This document shows, piece after piece, positions 1 to 13,789 of a stretch of DNA of 64,000 bases. The notes below the pieces were generated by a model, which worked only from the letters and a program-made list of their open reading frames with translations, searched no databases and was not told the origin of the DNA. Origin of the DNA: Ophthalmolycus amberensis (taxonomy: Eukaryota > Chordata > Actinopteri > Perciformes > Zoarcidae); contig JAFEUB010000801.1 in NCBI GenBank assembly GCA_024529925.1, forward strand, positions 372,001-436,000, read 5' to 3'. A program made the position numbers and the translations under genes. The first letter of the stretch is position 1. Every line of letters starts with the position of its first letter.

Positions 1-96
1 AAGAATATTTTGGTTCGCAGAGTATTTCCTTCAAGGGGATTGTAGCCCCGTCTCTACATCACGTCTTTGTCCAGATGGAGCGGTTGGATATCTCGT

Positions 97-120
97 CCCC
101 CCCCCCCCCCCCCCCCCCCC
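97..120. repeat. Mononucleotide C tract (24)
   Basis: Uninterrupted run of C, giving a G run on the minus strand. Runs of this length are prone to sequencing and assembly length error. Confidence 0.95.
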
Positions 121-1520
121 ATGTGAGAACACAGCCAGGGAAGTGCTGGTGAAAGGGATGCACACTGACACAAAAGCAACCCGAGGAGCCTTATCTCTGC
201 TGTCAGACAGAGCCATTGTCCACGGATGTACTCCTGGAAACAGAAGCAGAGATTCTTGTTCCAAGATGATATTTATGTGGAAGAAAATACACATAAAAGT
301 CGAACAAAAGGGACATTGTATCAAGGGATGCTTCTGACATTTGGAGACTTTCTAAGAGGTTTCTGAAATGGATAACGGCAGGATGAACTGAGTCATTCAA
401 TTTATCATTTGGTTTGACTGATAGCAATTCAGATCGCAATTGTTTTTCCGCCAAATTGCACATATTCGGAACCTGTCATAACTCATAAATCTCATGCAAG
501 GACTCGCTTTCAGCAGTTATCCTTCATCTCTCTTCGTCCTAATCACTTTCATTTCCGGGGGTTCCAGCGAGTGATGTTTCAGGAATCAAATCAGCCTGTG
601 AAAACGACAGCAAAAACTTGGACATTTCTTTAAATACGTTCAACTTAATAAAAAGGTACATGTTGATGTCAGAGATAAACTAAACAAACCCTCAACTGAC
701 TAAAAGCTTGAGCTGTGTAGTCGTTGAATCCTCAGCATCCACAGATCTTGGCAGAAAGTGAAAATATGTCTGAGTAGAACACGCACAGTGAATACAGACA
801 GAATAATAATCCATTTCTGTGGTAGCATAAAATCCACGAATTTACCAGGAAGGACAAAAATAAAACCTGAGATTGCTGTTGAGAGGATAATAGGACTTGC
901 TGCTGCTGGATGTGGAGTCCAAACACACTTACAGATAAAGAGCTCACAATAGGACATATCTACAGATTGACAGGTGCACAAAACATCCTTTCTAAAGGTC
1001 TTATCTGCTTTTGGAGAGCGGTGACCCCGGCTACTCCGATCCGTTCACTCTCATCGTCCCTGTTTATTTAATTGAGCACATTTCTGGGTGTTTTCCCCCC
1101 CCCAACATTCATAGACTCAAATACGTCTTTCATGTGAGGCTCACAGAAGCCACAGATGCTTCACTGAGCTCAACGATAAAGTCCAGCACAACAGAACCGC
1201 CCTTCCTCTATGACTGCTCTCAGACCGGCGGGTCAATTATATCTCAGCTCACAGCGCCGCAGTGTTTCCCAAAGTCGACTGAATGCTACAGGTGTTTCGA
1301 TATGTCCTCCAAGTTATTCAGTCTGCAGCCGAAGTTGAAAGAATAGACAAACAAATATGACAGCCAAGGGCGGATTGTGAGGCGATGGACCCCACCACCT
1401 GTCCACCTATGGAGCCTCTTTACGTTGTTTTATGCTGCTGACTTGCAATCATGTATCATGTAAAGACAAGTAAAAAGAGATGTTAAGTATCCATTCAGCC
1501 CCTGATTGATACCCACAGTA

Positions 1521-1548
1521 ACACAAACACACACACACACACACACAC
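1521..1548. repeat. (CA)n microsatellite
   Basis: Dinucleotide CA tract of about 14 units, typical of fish intergenic DNA. Confidence 0.9.
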
Positions 1549-4500
1549 CAGGGAACATATACAACGCCTCACCCACCTTTCCACTCATGCAGCGAGTGAA
1601 AAAAGCGATTCGTCTCTCATGCCAGTGCACTAAATGACTTTCTCTTTCAGGGATTAAACTCGACACGAAGCGTGTTGACAATGGCTGTCATTTTCTGTTG
1701 AATTAAAGTGCGATTTGAATTGACCCCCCCCCCCCACCTGGTCACCCCTGAGATAGAAACACCATACCTCTCCATCTCGTCGGTAAAACTACTGAAGACT
1801 TCATTGTGTTTCCGTGACAAGCGATGAGCGACTGTCTGTGATCTCTTTTGTGCGTCCACGTTCTTTTCAAGAGGACGGTAATGGGACTTGTAATTGTACG
1901 TTTAGTTGTCTAAACAAAAGCGCTGGTGTTGGGTGCATTCATCTGTGAAGAGCAATGCAATCAGGTACACTTAAAGAAAAAAAGGCTTGTGATGATGATC
2001 CAGCACATGTCTCTGAAGGAAAACTAACATTTGGTTTGAAGTTACCATTATATCGTTTTTTTTAAATTTCATCATGTCTTTTAGCCAATCACATGCCCCT
2101 TTGCCTCTATCAAGCCAAACAACGGCAACCACGTTTTGCCAATTTATCTAACATTGAACACTTTGGGTTTTCATACACTGGAGACATTGTTCTTTTTTGT
2201 TAACTCCCATCTGTGTTGATTGTAAAATAACTTCCAACTTTCACTTTCCGTCCTGTGCTGATTTCAAGTACCGGGAGCTTGCAGCTCACTCAGTAGCTTC
2301 TCATTGTTTTTTTTCCCCCTTTCACCCCAAAAGTGTTTCTGTCCGACTGCTGTGTCTTTTTATTTCTCTCTTTCTGATGGTCCTCCGTCTTCGTGATTGC
2401 GCTCAATAATGGCTGATTATGGCTGAGTTTTGGGGGCCAGTTTGGGGCCCGTGCTGGGTCGGTGATTGTCACTTCTCCCGCTGGGTCTGCTGATGGCGGG
2501 AGAACCCCCTCCGCCCCAGAATCCCTGTCACCTTGCTCGCCCACAGCCCCGTCCCGCCTTAATCCCGGCCCGCGGCTCCAGATTGATTATCCCACGCTGA
2601 GTCACGGCTGGTCAGGCCACCGTCCCGCTGAGGCCTCGGCGTCGGACAGTGCGAGGAATAGCTCTACCTGGTTACTGTTTCTCTGAGTGTTTTGAAGCGG
2701 GCGTGTGCTTCTGAGGTTCTAACCCTGATTACACTCCGGTCTGGCTTCCATGTCGGGAAAGTTGTTTGGCTTGGCTTGCAGACACGGCCTCACATGGGAA
2801 GGACGGCGGCTGGAATAAAGATACGGCGTTCAGCAGCTGCACCAATCAGAGGGAGGTTAAAGGAGACGTGCGTGATGTTTGGAGTGGGCACAAAAGAGGA
2901 CTATTCTGAAAATGGCGAATAGGAGCTGAAAGTGGGCTCCACGTGAAGTGCGGCAAATTGCAGGTTGAAAATTCTTCCCCAGTTTATCCAGATTCAAGCA
3001 TGAATTGTCCTCCGCAGGACCCCGTTTACGGCAATTCAAAGCATGAAACTACTCTTTACACAAAGCCATCTCCTCCCGTATAGGTTAGAAAGTGAACTTC
3101 AGGCAAAGAGCATACATCTGCAACCCGTAAAATGCTGTTTTTAAATAAAAGTCTTGCGAGGTGAAAGAGACAAAATCAACAAAACAAATAAAGTGAGTTT
3201 GTTGAGTCAGTGGGAGCCCGATAGGCGCTGTGCTTCTCCCTGCGGCTGTGACACCAGTATTAGGCAGACAGAGTGGAGGCTCGCCGCCCCACTGGGCCCA
3301 TGTGACAGGGCTCTAACTCCTCCATCCCATTCCAGACCCTACTGTCAAGGCACCCTAATTGAATCCCGGCGCAGAGAGCACGAGGCCCTATACATTAGAC
3401 TTCTGTCAGCGAGGCCTGGGATAGTGGCCGAGCTGCATCACTGCCTTATAATAGGCCAGTTACCCATGCCAGCCATGATGTGTGTGCATGCATGTGTGGA
3501 TGATGCTTACAAGCAAGAGAAAGAGTTATGAATGCATCCAGTGGAGTGAAATATGTGCGTACTGTACACGGATACACACACCATCTCTTGGATCCACACT
3601 GTTCTTTGCCACACACACACACACACAAAACACACAGACAGCAAGGCACCGTTTTGATTGTGCGTAAAGGGTTGCGTCTTATTTCCATCTCTATTACACG
3701 TTTCAAAGGCGGGTCCAATCGTTGTTGCGATATAGGCGCACAGGCCTGCGGGGTGATGTCACTTCAAAACCTGTAGAGGCGGCATATTCCAGACTCGCAC
3801 CGAGGGGTATTTCAGAGCGCAGAGGCATGCATTTAAATCAGACATGGTTTTTAATTATTTCGTCGCAGTGTAATTTCCGAGCTGAGGGCAGTCAATTCCT
3901 TGCTGAGGTTGCATTTCCATAATTCCCCCGGTATCTCCGAGACGGCACAGTTTCAAAGTCTTCGGATGATACGCGGCATATATTAATTGAAATTGAAATG
4001 TCAGCTGCAAAGGCCCCACCTGTGTGATGTACAGCACGGCCCCCCCCCCCTTTTTTTGCATTAGAAACAGCAACACCAAATCATAAAAAATCCAAATAAT
4101 ATTCCAATTAAATCACAAACATCCAATAAACAAAAGAGCGGACGGCTCCAGACGAATGCAGTCTAGAGTTGGAGTTGATGAAATGTAAAGAGATTGCATT
4201 ATTCTCCACATGATTGTGCTGTTGTGTTCTTTTGAAGGGGGTGCAGCCCAAAGGTATTTCCCACTCCCTGTCTTCAGGGTGCTAAGGAGAAGCATGTGTT
4301 CGTTTCAGGAGTCTGAATAGAAGTTAGAAGCCCCAGGGTCCTCCTTAATCCTCCTGCATTGATTTCAGATGCTCTTCTACTTATCTCTCCTCCACAGTTA
4401 AGTAAAATACATTATTAGTCATGCTCACAAGCAATGACTCCAAATTAAGACAGCTTGAGAAAAAATAAAATAAAATGGAAGCGGGTCAGAAAACGTCGAT

Positions 4501-6194
4501 GGTGCTCAACGTCTCTCTCAAGGGAAGTCAAGGATTTTACACCAAATGGAATTTTACGGTGGAAAAAGTACCTTGACATAAGGGCTACTAAAGGTTCGGA
4601 GCATGAATAACTCGAGGTAGTTAAAGTTTTCTGGCTGGTTAAATCAAGCGCACCCTTCAAGTGGCTCAAATATAGGACATCCATTTTCAGAGCCATAGAT
4701 TTTTTGGGCCAGGTCTGAGCCTCTACCTCATCATTTTGTGGGAATCACAAGGCTGAGCGAGCGTACTGGCAGTAAACTATACGGCTTTAAAATGCAGGAG
4801 AAGGAGCCGGCAAGATGCTGGCTAATGGGGCGTGTACATAGATGGAAGGTAAAAATGATAATTAAAGAAAAAAAGAAGACGAAAGACACTGCCTTTACTG
4901 TGCAAGAGAACAAATGAAAGCAAACGGTGTACATTCAATATATTTGACATTATCACGCTACAAGACCTGTTTTCTCTGCTTTTCTAGAATAACTGGAGAT
5001 TTACTTGACATTTTAAAGAGAAATGCACTAATCTAAAAAAACAAAAAACAAACTGAACGAAGACAATGTCGACAAGAAAGGTTCTGGGACGATGGGATCA
5101 GCAGTTTTCTTTTTCTCAATTCAAGAAAGTAACGACAATATTGCATTTAACAGACTGTCTGCCGGTTGTGACAAAAGAGAGAAAATCTGCTGCAGTCAGA
5201 TGAATGTTTGACTCAATACACGACAGACATTTACACATTTTCTGCTTTCTTAACTTAACACAGATTTGTCTTGGGGCCTCTGTGTGTGGGGGTCCCTACC
5301 CTGACTCAAAGTGACATCATCTCTGAAATCTTTAATATCCAAAAGTGTCATTTTATATTCTAAATTTATACACTTGCTCTGAGAAAAAAAATGCTTAAAA
5401 AGCAACTTTATAACCTCACTATATTTTACTTCTTTGGATTAAATGGACGATATCAAATACAATTAAGGCCTGAGCGAGCAGCATAGTTTAATATCCCTAT
5501 TGAATATGAGTGAATTCAATATAGTGCGTTCTGTCGACCAATACTGAAAAACCAAATGGGTTTTTATGATGTTAACAGTGAGACTAAAGCATCAACTACC
5601 AGACGTGAAGTTTCCACTTTCTCACCGTTCTGCTGACAAAAGAGAACCCCCCCCCCACAGTCCTCTAATCTATTGTAGAACGTAATCTCGGGAGGTGTGT
5701 TGAAACAGATCAATTTGGCTGAGAGATTTCACCTCCTGATAGGATCCAATAGACTGTGCGACTCTCTGAGCTGCATTCTAATGCGAGTCCGCTTTGACTG
5801 CCGTCGGCTGCGCTCGCCGCGGTAGCTTGGTTCACGAGCAGAAGGTAATCATCCAAATAATGGATTTCCTAAGGCAACCAGAGACTTGGAGAGATCTGTA
5901 TGTTTTAAGTCGATCTAGAGTCCATCTTGTTTCCACACGATATCCCCTCTGTGTTCACTATCTCATCAGAATCCACCTTTTACACAATGATTTAAACCGG
6001 GAGAGCTCGTGGGAGTTATACAAAGGTAAAGACGTCACCTAGAGGATCAGAGGCTGGTATGGAAGCCCGTTTGTGCCAAGAAAAGACAAAAAAACAACTG
6101 TTAGGAATGAAATGTTGAGAAATAAAAATGACTAATATGAAATATATCCATTGGGTGCGTTTAAATTACGAGATACTACGTCATACATACAAGG

Positions 6195-6525
6195 GTCTAG
6201 CGTCATGCTAGTGGCTCTGAGCTTAATGCTAACGCCAGAACGCGCTGGTGTTTAGCTGGTACGACGTTTACCATGTTTGCCATAGTTTTGCGTGTTAGCG
6301 CGCCAACTTTTTGCAAATCAGCACTAAACATGCAGGGGGAGGCTAACAGGAACACGTTGACCTCCTGGTGGAGCTCTGGATGAAACGTCAGGGGATCCCC
6401 CAATGAGATTAGGATTCATCTCGAATATCTAGACGAAATTTAATGACGTCCAGAAGATGAGATATTTCAGTCTGAACAAAAGTGGTGGAACGAGCGACCT
6501 CGCCATCCACAGAGCCGGTCAAAAG
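6195..6525. mobile_element. Degraded fish interspersed repeat
   Basis: The segment contains phrases I recognise from a very common percomorph interspersed repeat: 'gtttagctggta', 'gtttaccatgtttgcca', 'gcgtgttagc', 'agcactaaac', 'gatgaaacgtcaggggatc', and near the right end 'gagatatttcagtctg' followed by 'aaagtggtgga'. It is many substitutions away from the form I remember and has no coding capacity, so it is an old non-autonomous copy. The family name and exact ends cannot be fixed without a repeat library. Confidence 0.6.
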
Positions 6526-8747
6526 TATGAATAGCATCTCCTCGTTGTGACCTATATGAATTTAGATTTTGATCACTCCTGACTTTTCATTCGCTTTGTC
6601 CTCTTTTCTTTTCTGCTTTCCCTCTCCATTGCTGCCGTGACTTCCCCACACGTCCACCAGCCTCACGCCGATGGCCACAATCACAAGCTCGCTAATAGAA
6701 ATGCCAACAAGGATCGGCGTAGACCCCCGGATGGCCTGGAGATAAGTGAACGGAGAGGGCGGATGAAGACTGAGGAAGCCAGTGACAGTCCGCCTTGGAG
6801 GGACCGGCTTCCACGGGAGGATAGGAGGAAGGCGAAGAGCCTCACTGATCGTGTTTAATCCCGGTTTTTATTGGCTGAAGGAAGCCGTTGTTACACACAG
6901 GCTGGTAATCATCACACGGGCAGAAGAAAGGCTGTGCACACAACAGACAGGGACAGTAAATGAGAAATACTACGAGACAGGCTCGGCTGCACCCTCTCCA
7001 CATCTCCACCTCCCGCAGTTCTTCTCTCCGTTTCCCTGAAAAGCTATTTAAACAAACTTTATACGCTCAAACTCGGGTGGACAAAACCGACAGGCGTGCA
7101 TTCAAGTATTTTGATTTCGGGAGAGCACACAGCACGAAAGCACCTGCGGCAGAATGACACGTTCTGCCTTGAAAAAGGTACATTTCTTTCACTTGTACTT
7201 TACCCTACCGTCGAGCGTCATCCAAAGCTTATCGCTGTGTTTGAAACTGTCAATTTGTTTTCAGTAATTCCCCGGTGGCCACTGGTTTCTTTTGATTTGC
7301 ATATTGTGTGAAAACTGTGTGTGTGGAAATTGATTTTAGAGACATGAATGCAAACCAGTGGGAGCCTGGAAAGCAAGAAAAGCAAAAACACACTTACGAA
7401 ATACCTAAATCCCTTCTTTGGAAATGTTCAATAGTAATAAAAAGGTGTGTGTTTTTGAGTAAAAGGGCTGTATATATACGCACACTATTGGCAGCGCATA
7501 CAGCTGATACACCAGAGAAGGATCCACTGCGTAATCTCTCCTTTCCCCACACACTGTGGAGATCTCGCCCTCCTCACCAGTCCGGTCACGACTTCATCCC
7601 GCCTTGGGCTCACATTGTGTATTCATTACCATTAAAGAGTCCCTGGCTTGTCTCGCCATTAGGCCGCATTACTCCGCTCGGCGCTTTCTGACATTGGCCA
7701 CGCTCTGATCGGTAATCTGGGCGGCCACTGATGCAGGATTTCCTTTGCGAGGGGCTCTCCTCAACTCGCCGGAGAGGTAGACGAGACGCACGCCTCGTAG
7801 AGATGCGCCCGGAACCAATGGCTGCCGCGTTCGGATGACTTGCCGAAACCGTGGCTGAGACCAATCGGAGCAGATCAGATTTGCTCCCAACGGTTTTGTC
7901 TGTTTGCAGGTTGGGGAGTACTACTAAACAGGTTGTATACATACTGTATATTGTGACACATTACATTCCAACCAAACTCTCCTAAAGAACCTGCTGCATG
8001 TGACATAACTTCCACTCGAATCTGCTTTTTCCATAAACCGATCTCCTCGTGGCTCAATAGGAACTTCCTCTGCCAACGTGTTCATTGTCCATCATCCCAT
8101 TACAGTGTACGCGGCTAGATGCTGCGCGCCGATTCATTACGGAGGGCTATGAGCTGACATTTCCCCTCCGGAATGGATCATTTATTTGGAGCACCTTGAT
8201 GGCAGCAGCAGCAGCAGCCGTTAAAACCGGCGAGGCAATTCACAGACGGGGGAGCAAGTTATTGTGACAGCCAGCCGCCTAATTGTTCATTTGAAGTAAT
8301 CACCCGACAAGTCAGAGCAATTTGAAGCACAATGCCAGAGACTAATGGAGGCGGATGTGCTCGCTTGATGAGATCAGAAGCAGGGGGCCGCACGCCTGCA
8401 GAGTGCCAGGGGCCCCTGAGAGGGCATCTTCCTTGATACTCAGGAAATTATCTGCGCCTCTGTGGCATGACTGAGTACTCACTGGGGGGTATTAGCAGGG
8501 GGAGCGTAGGAGAGTGATGATATTGGTCTTTTCCAGAACAAAAGGGGCGAAAAATAAAAGAAAGAGACAGAGATGGAGAAGGGAGAGCCATCTTGTTCTT
8601 TTATCGCGGTGGAAAGTCCACTCAAGAGGACCAGAAATACGTCGGCTGCTGCCCAGGCTGAACATTTATATTCACACCCCAATCAAGATGCTTTTGTGGA
8701 GCCGCCGGCATGAGAGGCATACCTCCCTCTTAGCATGCAGGAAGACA

Positions 8748-8780
<33 letters not shown>

Positions 8781-8820
8781 TGTTCGGGGGTGGGGTGCAT
8801 GTGATGGATGACCGTAGCTA
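6526..8820. other. Non-coding intergenic DNA
   Basis: No gene supported. It holds a short CAG tract near 8202-8216 inside otherwise unique sequence, and a (TC)n(TG)n tract at 8748-8783. Around 8270-8420 the sequence is complex, non-repetitive and of mixed composition, as often seen in vertebrate conserved non-coding elements. No conservation data are available here. Confidence 0.5.
8748..8783. repeat. Compound (TC)n(TG)n microsatellite
   Basis: About seven TC units run directly into about ten TG units. Confidence 0.9.
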
Positions 8821-8978
8821 GCTGTTACATTTCCTGTATTTTAAATACAAAATACATGGATTGTATTTTGTTACATTTTCTGGCACCAGTATTTTGTATT
8901 TTATTTTGATACATTTATTGGAGGGGTATTTTGTATTTTGTATCAAAATACATTTTGATGTATCTTTGCCCATCTCTG
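8821..8978. mobile_element. Fish MITE-like repeat rich in TATTTTGTATTTT and its complement
   Basis: The segment is built from 'gtattttgtatttt' units and their complements ('aaatacaaaatac', 'tatcaaaatacat'), giving internal inverted repeats, and ends in 'tttgcccatctctg'. I recognise this as a common non-autonomous element or simple-repeat-derived family in fish genomes. There is no coding capacity. Family assignment needs a repeat library. Confidence 0.6.
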
Positions 8979-9572
8979 TGTACATGCATGTCTCTAGTGC
9001 ACGGAGGGAGAGCACAGAGGAACTCTTGACGTGATGTTGCTGGGGTGAATTTTCTTTTTTCTTTTAAGGCCCTCAAGCGGACTCTCAGGAGACGAGTTTG
9101 AGGAGTTTGTTGGGGCTATACCGGCTGATCGGGGAGCGGATCATGTGTCAGACTTGCTCAGTGGGAAGTGGCAAACTGCCTCCTTGGTGTGTGTTTTTGT
9201 GTCTTCTAGCTCCTGGAAACACACGATATTCACCCCGTACTCTCGAGTGAGTACATCGTTATCTTACATTGCCAAAGCTCTGCAGTAAACAGTCAGAAAC
9301 ACCTCCAACATCCCAGAACATCTGAATAGTACAGGCTGTAATGTTTTGCTTTTTCAGCTTGACAGACAAGCCAAAGCCTCCACACTCAACACTTTCAATT
9401 ATCACTGATATTACTGATACTTATCCTGGGTGCATAATTTGGTTTATGACTCATACATGGAGACCACCTGCAGCTCCTCCTGGCGGTCAGAGGGTGGTGC
9501 TGTTGGACCTGAACTTCCGAACCGTCCCTCCGTTCCCTTACGAGCAAATAGATAATGCATATTGCATTACAT

Positions 9573-9592
9573 GGGGGGGGGGGGGGGGGGGG
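9573..9592. repeat. Mononucleotide G tract (20)
   Basis: Uninterrupted run of G. Confidence 0.95.
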
Positions 9593-12500
9593 ATCATTAT
9601 TTACTCTGAGGCTTATTGGGTGGGACACATTGGGATATTTTCTGAAATTACACATTTTGCCCAATCTGCTCGTGGAGGTGAGGCTGTGACAACTTACATC
9701 TGATGTGTTTGTTCGATTTCTTTGCAAAACCTTTTTATCAACATTTGCAATAAATGCCAGATCCTCTCAAACGCCAAATACAACGGTAAGATACCATATG
9801 CTATCATGTGCATCTCCTCCCTTCTTGCTATTCTGCTCAGGTTTTGGGAATCCAGGAGTCCTGTTGTTTGTAAGAGAGCGAGAGTGAGTCGGTCTGTCTC
9901 TGGAGCCAGAGTTTCCAGTCAACACAGTGTGGAGTTCTTCAGGGGGAATATGTAATAAGGAACAGAGCTGCAGCTCCTCTCGCTTTCTGGGGACTAAGTT
10001 GTTGTCGACGCACAGATAAACAGGCCGGGAAATAGAGCTGACCAACATGTGCTCATCCTGTGCCAATTTAAGATTACGGACATTAAAAAAAAAACAGCAG
10101 ATGATGCCAGATGTGGAGGGGAGAAGTGTGTCTGATTCCTGCCAGACAGCGAAATGAATCTCGGCGTCTTCATGAGTTCATTTGAAACGCAACCCGGCGT
10201 CGCTTCAAACAGGGGCTGAGATTTTCTCCGAGAACATTCGCTGACCTGCAGATTTACTGTTGCACAGTCTCTCAGACAGCTGTAGCCTACGGAAGGTCAT
10301 TTAAATACACAAGAACTGCGGTGACTTTACAGTCACAGAAGTGTCAACGTCTTGATGCTCCAAAGGGGCCAATGGACTCTAATGTGATTTGAATAAAAAA
10401 GGCCAAACGTAAGAGGCTGAGATGCGGCCCGGAAACCAGGTTAGAGCGTGCCGGCCAAAATCTATCCGACCGTGAATTGTTTGCCTCAATCCATTTACCG
10501 CCACGACCCACCCGCTGTGACAGAATGAGGTGTTTGAAAATCCCTCGTGAAGGACCGTGTCCTCTACACGGATTTGTTTTGGTGTGTAGCGACAAAGAGT
10601 GTCTTACACACAGTTGGTTTAGCTCAAGGTGGTTTCATTTCCCGAGTCAGCGACTCGCGCTCGTGGATCTTCGCCGCGGCGCCATGTGCGATCCGTCACT
10701 GGCGCGGGTTTGGCACTCGCGGCAACGACTCGGTTGACGAACCGAGCTCCCCGGGGGAAAAAAAAGGAAACAGACACAGGAGACGTCGGTTCCTTGCGTC
10801 CTCGCGGCCAGCCTGATCCCGCAAATGAATTCGGCCTCACAGTGTCTGGGCCCGGAGTGGCAGCATGGCACTGGTCGCTGAGTGGGCTCAGGGGGATATA
10901 GCGAGGGAAGCCATCTGTTGTGCCACTGGGCTCTCCGTTTCCTTTTGCTCCCACTCAACAGGAGAGAAAAAAACAAATCAACAATGAAGGATCCCGTGAG
11001 CGTGGGTAAGACCTCCTCGGCTTTTGTTGAGCTTCAGAACAACCAGAAAGGAGTTTGCACGTCTGAAAACTGTTTAGCACAGATTTCGGCTGTCAATTCC
11101 ACTCAACTCCTTTCTGCGCGGGATCAATATGAGCTGCGGACATCTAGTGATTTTTAATAATTGCAGAGACCGCTGGCGATTGTAATTTTGACTCTGTCTG
11201 TCATGTCTGTTGTTTGTAAAGCCTCCAGAAGAAATGACCTGATTGTGCAGACAGAGTTCCTCCCTAAAATATGAATCCCGCTTGAGTCAGCTTCATTTTG
11301 TTTGGAGGTAATTCCTTTTGCCTCATCTAAACAAGCAATTTTCATCTTCTTCCTGTCAGGACGAATACGACTCATCGAGCATTTCTTACACTAACTTTTT
11401 GAATGTATTGTTAATGGAAAGCTCAACTTTTCTCTTTTGAATCAGAAACCAAAACACAAGGAAATCATGAAGGTTTTTGTCATGCGACAGATTTTATACA
11501 TTTTTAACAAAGTTCTTCAAAAAAAAAGAAGATAAAATAGCTTTTATCTAACAGCCTCACTGAATACTTAAGTGGAGAGCTCCAGATTTCAGCTTTACTG
11601 CACAGGTCAGCCGGTAGAGATCGACTAAAACAAAGCAGAACTGTCTGTTGCCGCTGCTCTGCAGGCCTCAAAAGGAAATTCTCGAAAAACAAATAGATGT
11701 GGATCTGGTGAAACTGACTTCCGACTGTCAGAGTCCATCCTTAAAAGCTAAACTCACAAAGCCTCTGTATTGACTGGGTGACGAAACCTTATTCAGCCGT
11801 TTTTCTTGTCTCGGATAAGTCCGTGTCTCCAGGCAGGTTACTGTAAATCAGAGTTAGGAGCATTTAGCATTGCTCCATAACACTCGCATAATACAATGTG
11901 CCCGAAGATACATACAAGAAGGTCTTACCCTTAATCACTAAACTCTAATCGTGCAACTATTACCTCTACTCCCTGGGTTTAAATGCACATGTGCACACTT
12001 AAGGTGCAAGCGTTCATGAAATGAGTTAACTCTCTGTAAAGCTCCTTTACACCCTGTTACTGTACGCTTCATGCAGCTCTTTGTGGGAAGCACAAAAAAA
12101 AAAGAAGGAAAAGACATGCATTTCCTGCATCTCTCTCGCTCTCGGAGCTGAAAGCTTATTGCGTCCAAATGCAGCGATCAAATTATGAAGCAGGGCTCTG
12201 TTACAAGGTTGCCATGACAGAATCAATGAAAACAATATAGGAGAGTCCCATTCCAGACGCGTGGCCCTGGGAAAGGGAGAAAGACCTCACTTTCAAATAA
12301 AATGTCAGCGTTGCCGAGCGAGTCAACAGCAACAAACGCTGTTCAAAATGAGGCTAACGACTGAATGATTTGCAGAAGTTAAAGAAGCAAGAGCGATATA
12401 AAGTACCTCCAAGAAAGAGTTAATGTTGTGGGAAAGGTCTCCAACACCCGCAAGCAATAACATATCAATCAATTTGTAATTATGACGCAATGCAAATCCT

Positions 12501-13577
12501 CGAAAAAAATCAATTCCACCATCCTTTATCGCTAATTACCGCCACATTTGTGTTCCGTGTCATGGAGCAGGAAGCAGCCTTTGAACTGCTTGTAAGTGTT
12601 GCACAGGGTGGGCCGCGGCATGCCTCGCGCCGAAACTTGGCTGCATTTCAGACGAGCGTGGAGGAGGATGAAGGCTCGCTTGCTTTTTGCCTCTTTCAAC
12701 CGGAGAGCAAAGGGCCCCGGCGCACTCTCAGCCCACATCTGTAGAAGGGAAGCGAGGCCCAGGCGAGACGCCCACGCGCCGACCGGAGATGGCAGAGGAG
12801 GCACCAGACGCGCTGTACTCCAAAGCGTTTGTGGGGGCTATTTGTTTCACAATCAGATGTTTCTTTTTTTCAGAGAGGTGGAAATTATGTTTCCTTCCCA
12901 TGATGATTATCTCTGCATTACCTTCAACATTATACCTTTTAATGCATCAAGAGTCCAATTATAAAAGCTGGAAACTGGTCTTGAAAAATCCAATTCCATC
13001 TCTCAGCTCAGGCATAACGATGAAACCTAAACATAAGTGTTTTTGTTTGACTTCACAACTTTAACCATGTGTTGACTGCCACCGTGTGGAGCTTCAAAGC
13101 GCGGTAGAGAGAGACACCAAGGAGCCTGACAAAGCGTCAGCGTGATGAAAATGTCCAACCATGCACGCACAACACAGCCGAACTGTTGCCAGTCGAGTTG
13201 CATTTTGGGTAATGTGGGTGCCAGGATTTGACAAGGAAGAAGACTAAACAGACTGCTCTTTTAATTCAGCAAGGTTTTACAGACTTGAACAAAGCTAACG
13301 TGATTAAAAGCCTTTCCTTCATCACTACCAGTTTACCCTTGAGCAAGGCAGTTATCACCCATAGGCTGGTTTGGTTCGTGTTCTTCAGGAACAAAAGAAC
13401 CATTGTAATTGACTGACCATGAGCTGGGCTGGTTCTACTGCCCCTCTTCCTCTCTGTGTCTCATCTCCTAGGAGTGTTTATTGGCATTAATTACGCCATT
13501 AATCAAGTTAATGGAACATCCCTGAACGGACCAACTGCACCGGCTCCCTCAGAGCAGTCTCACGTCGCCGTGGGACT

Positions 13578-13596
13578 CCCCCCCCCCCCCCCCCCC
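13578..13596. repeat. Mononucleotide C tract (19)
   Basis: Uninterrupted run of C. Confidence 0.95.
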
Positions 13597-13754
13597 GATG
13601 GCGGGACGGCTGTGAGGGTTGTGACCTTGGCGGAACGCCACGCCATACAGCAGACCTGAGGAAAAACTGCTGTCAGATTGCTTTTTATGGTTGAGAGAAC
13701 GGTTGGATGGAGGATTTCTTTTATTGAACGCCACTGTTGTGTCTAAATTTAAAA

Positions 13755-13758
<4 letters not shown>

Positions 13759-13786
<28 letters not shown>
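13759..13786. repeat. (CA)n microsatellite
   Basis: About 14 CA units preceded by an A run. Confidence 0.9.

Positions 13787-13789
<3 letters not shown>

Larger units (their letters stand above)
1..6194. other. Non-coding intergenic DNA downstream of erbb4
   Basis: No open frame here shows a recognisable domain, plausible splice signals at its ends, or codon-like composition. The stretch holds a 24-base C run near the left edge, a (CA)n tract near 1521-1548, C runs near 1724-1735, 4040-4050 and 5648-5657, and otherwise ordinary AT-rich sequence. A segment around 3830-3920 is AT-rich with homeodomain-like TAATTA cores and could be a conserved non-coding element, but that is only an impression. 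Confidence 0.6.

Noticed and set aside
8202..8216. Short CAG repeat that could encode poly-Ala or poly-Gln
   Set aside because: Only about five units, with no surrounding gene.
10619..10976. Cluster of overlapping frames on both strands in GC-rich DNA
   Set aside because: Typical of GC-rich non-coding DNA with few stops; no domain in any frame.
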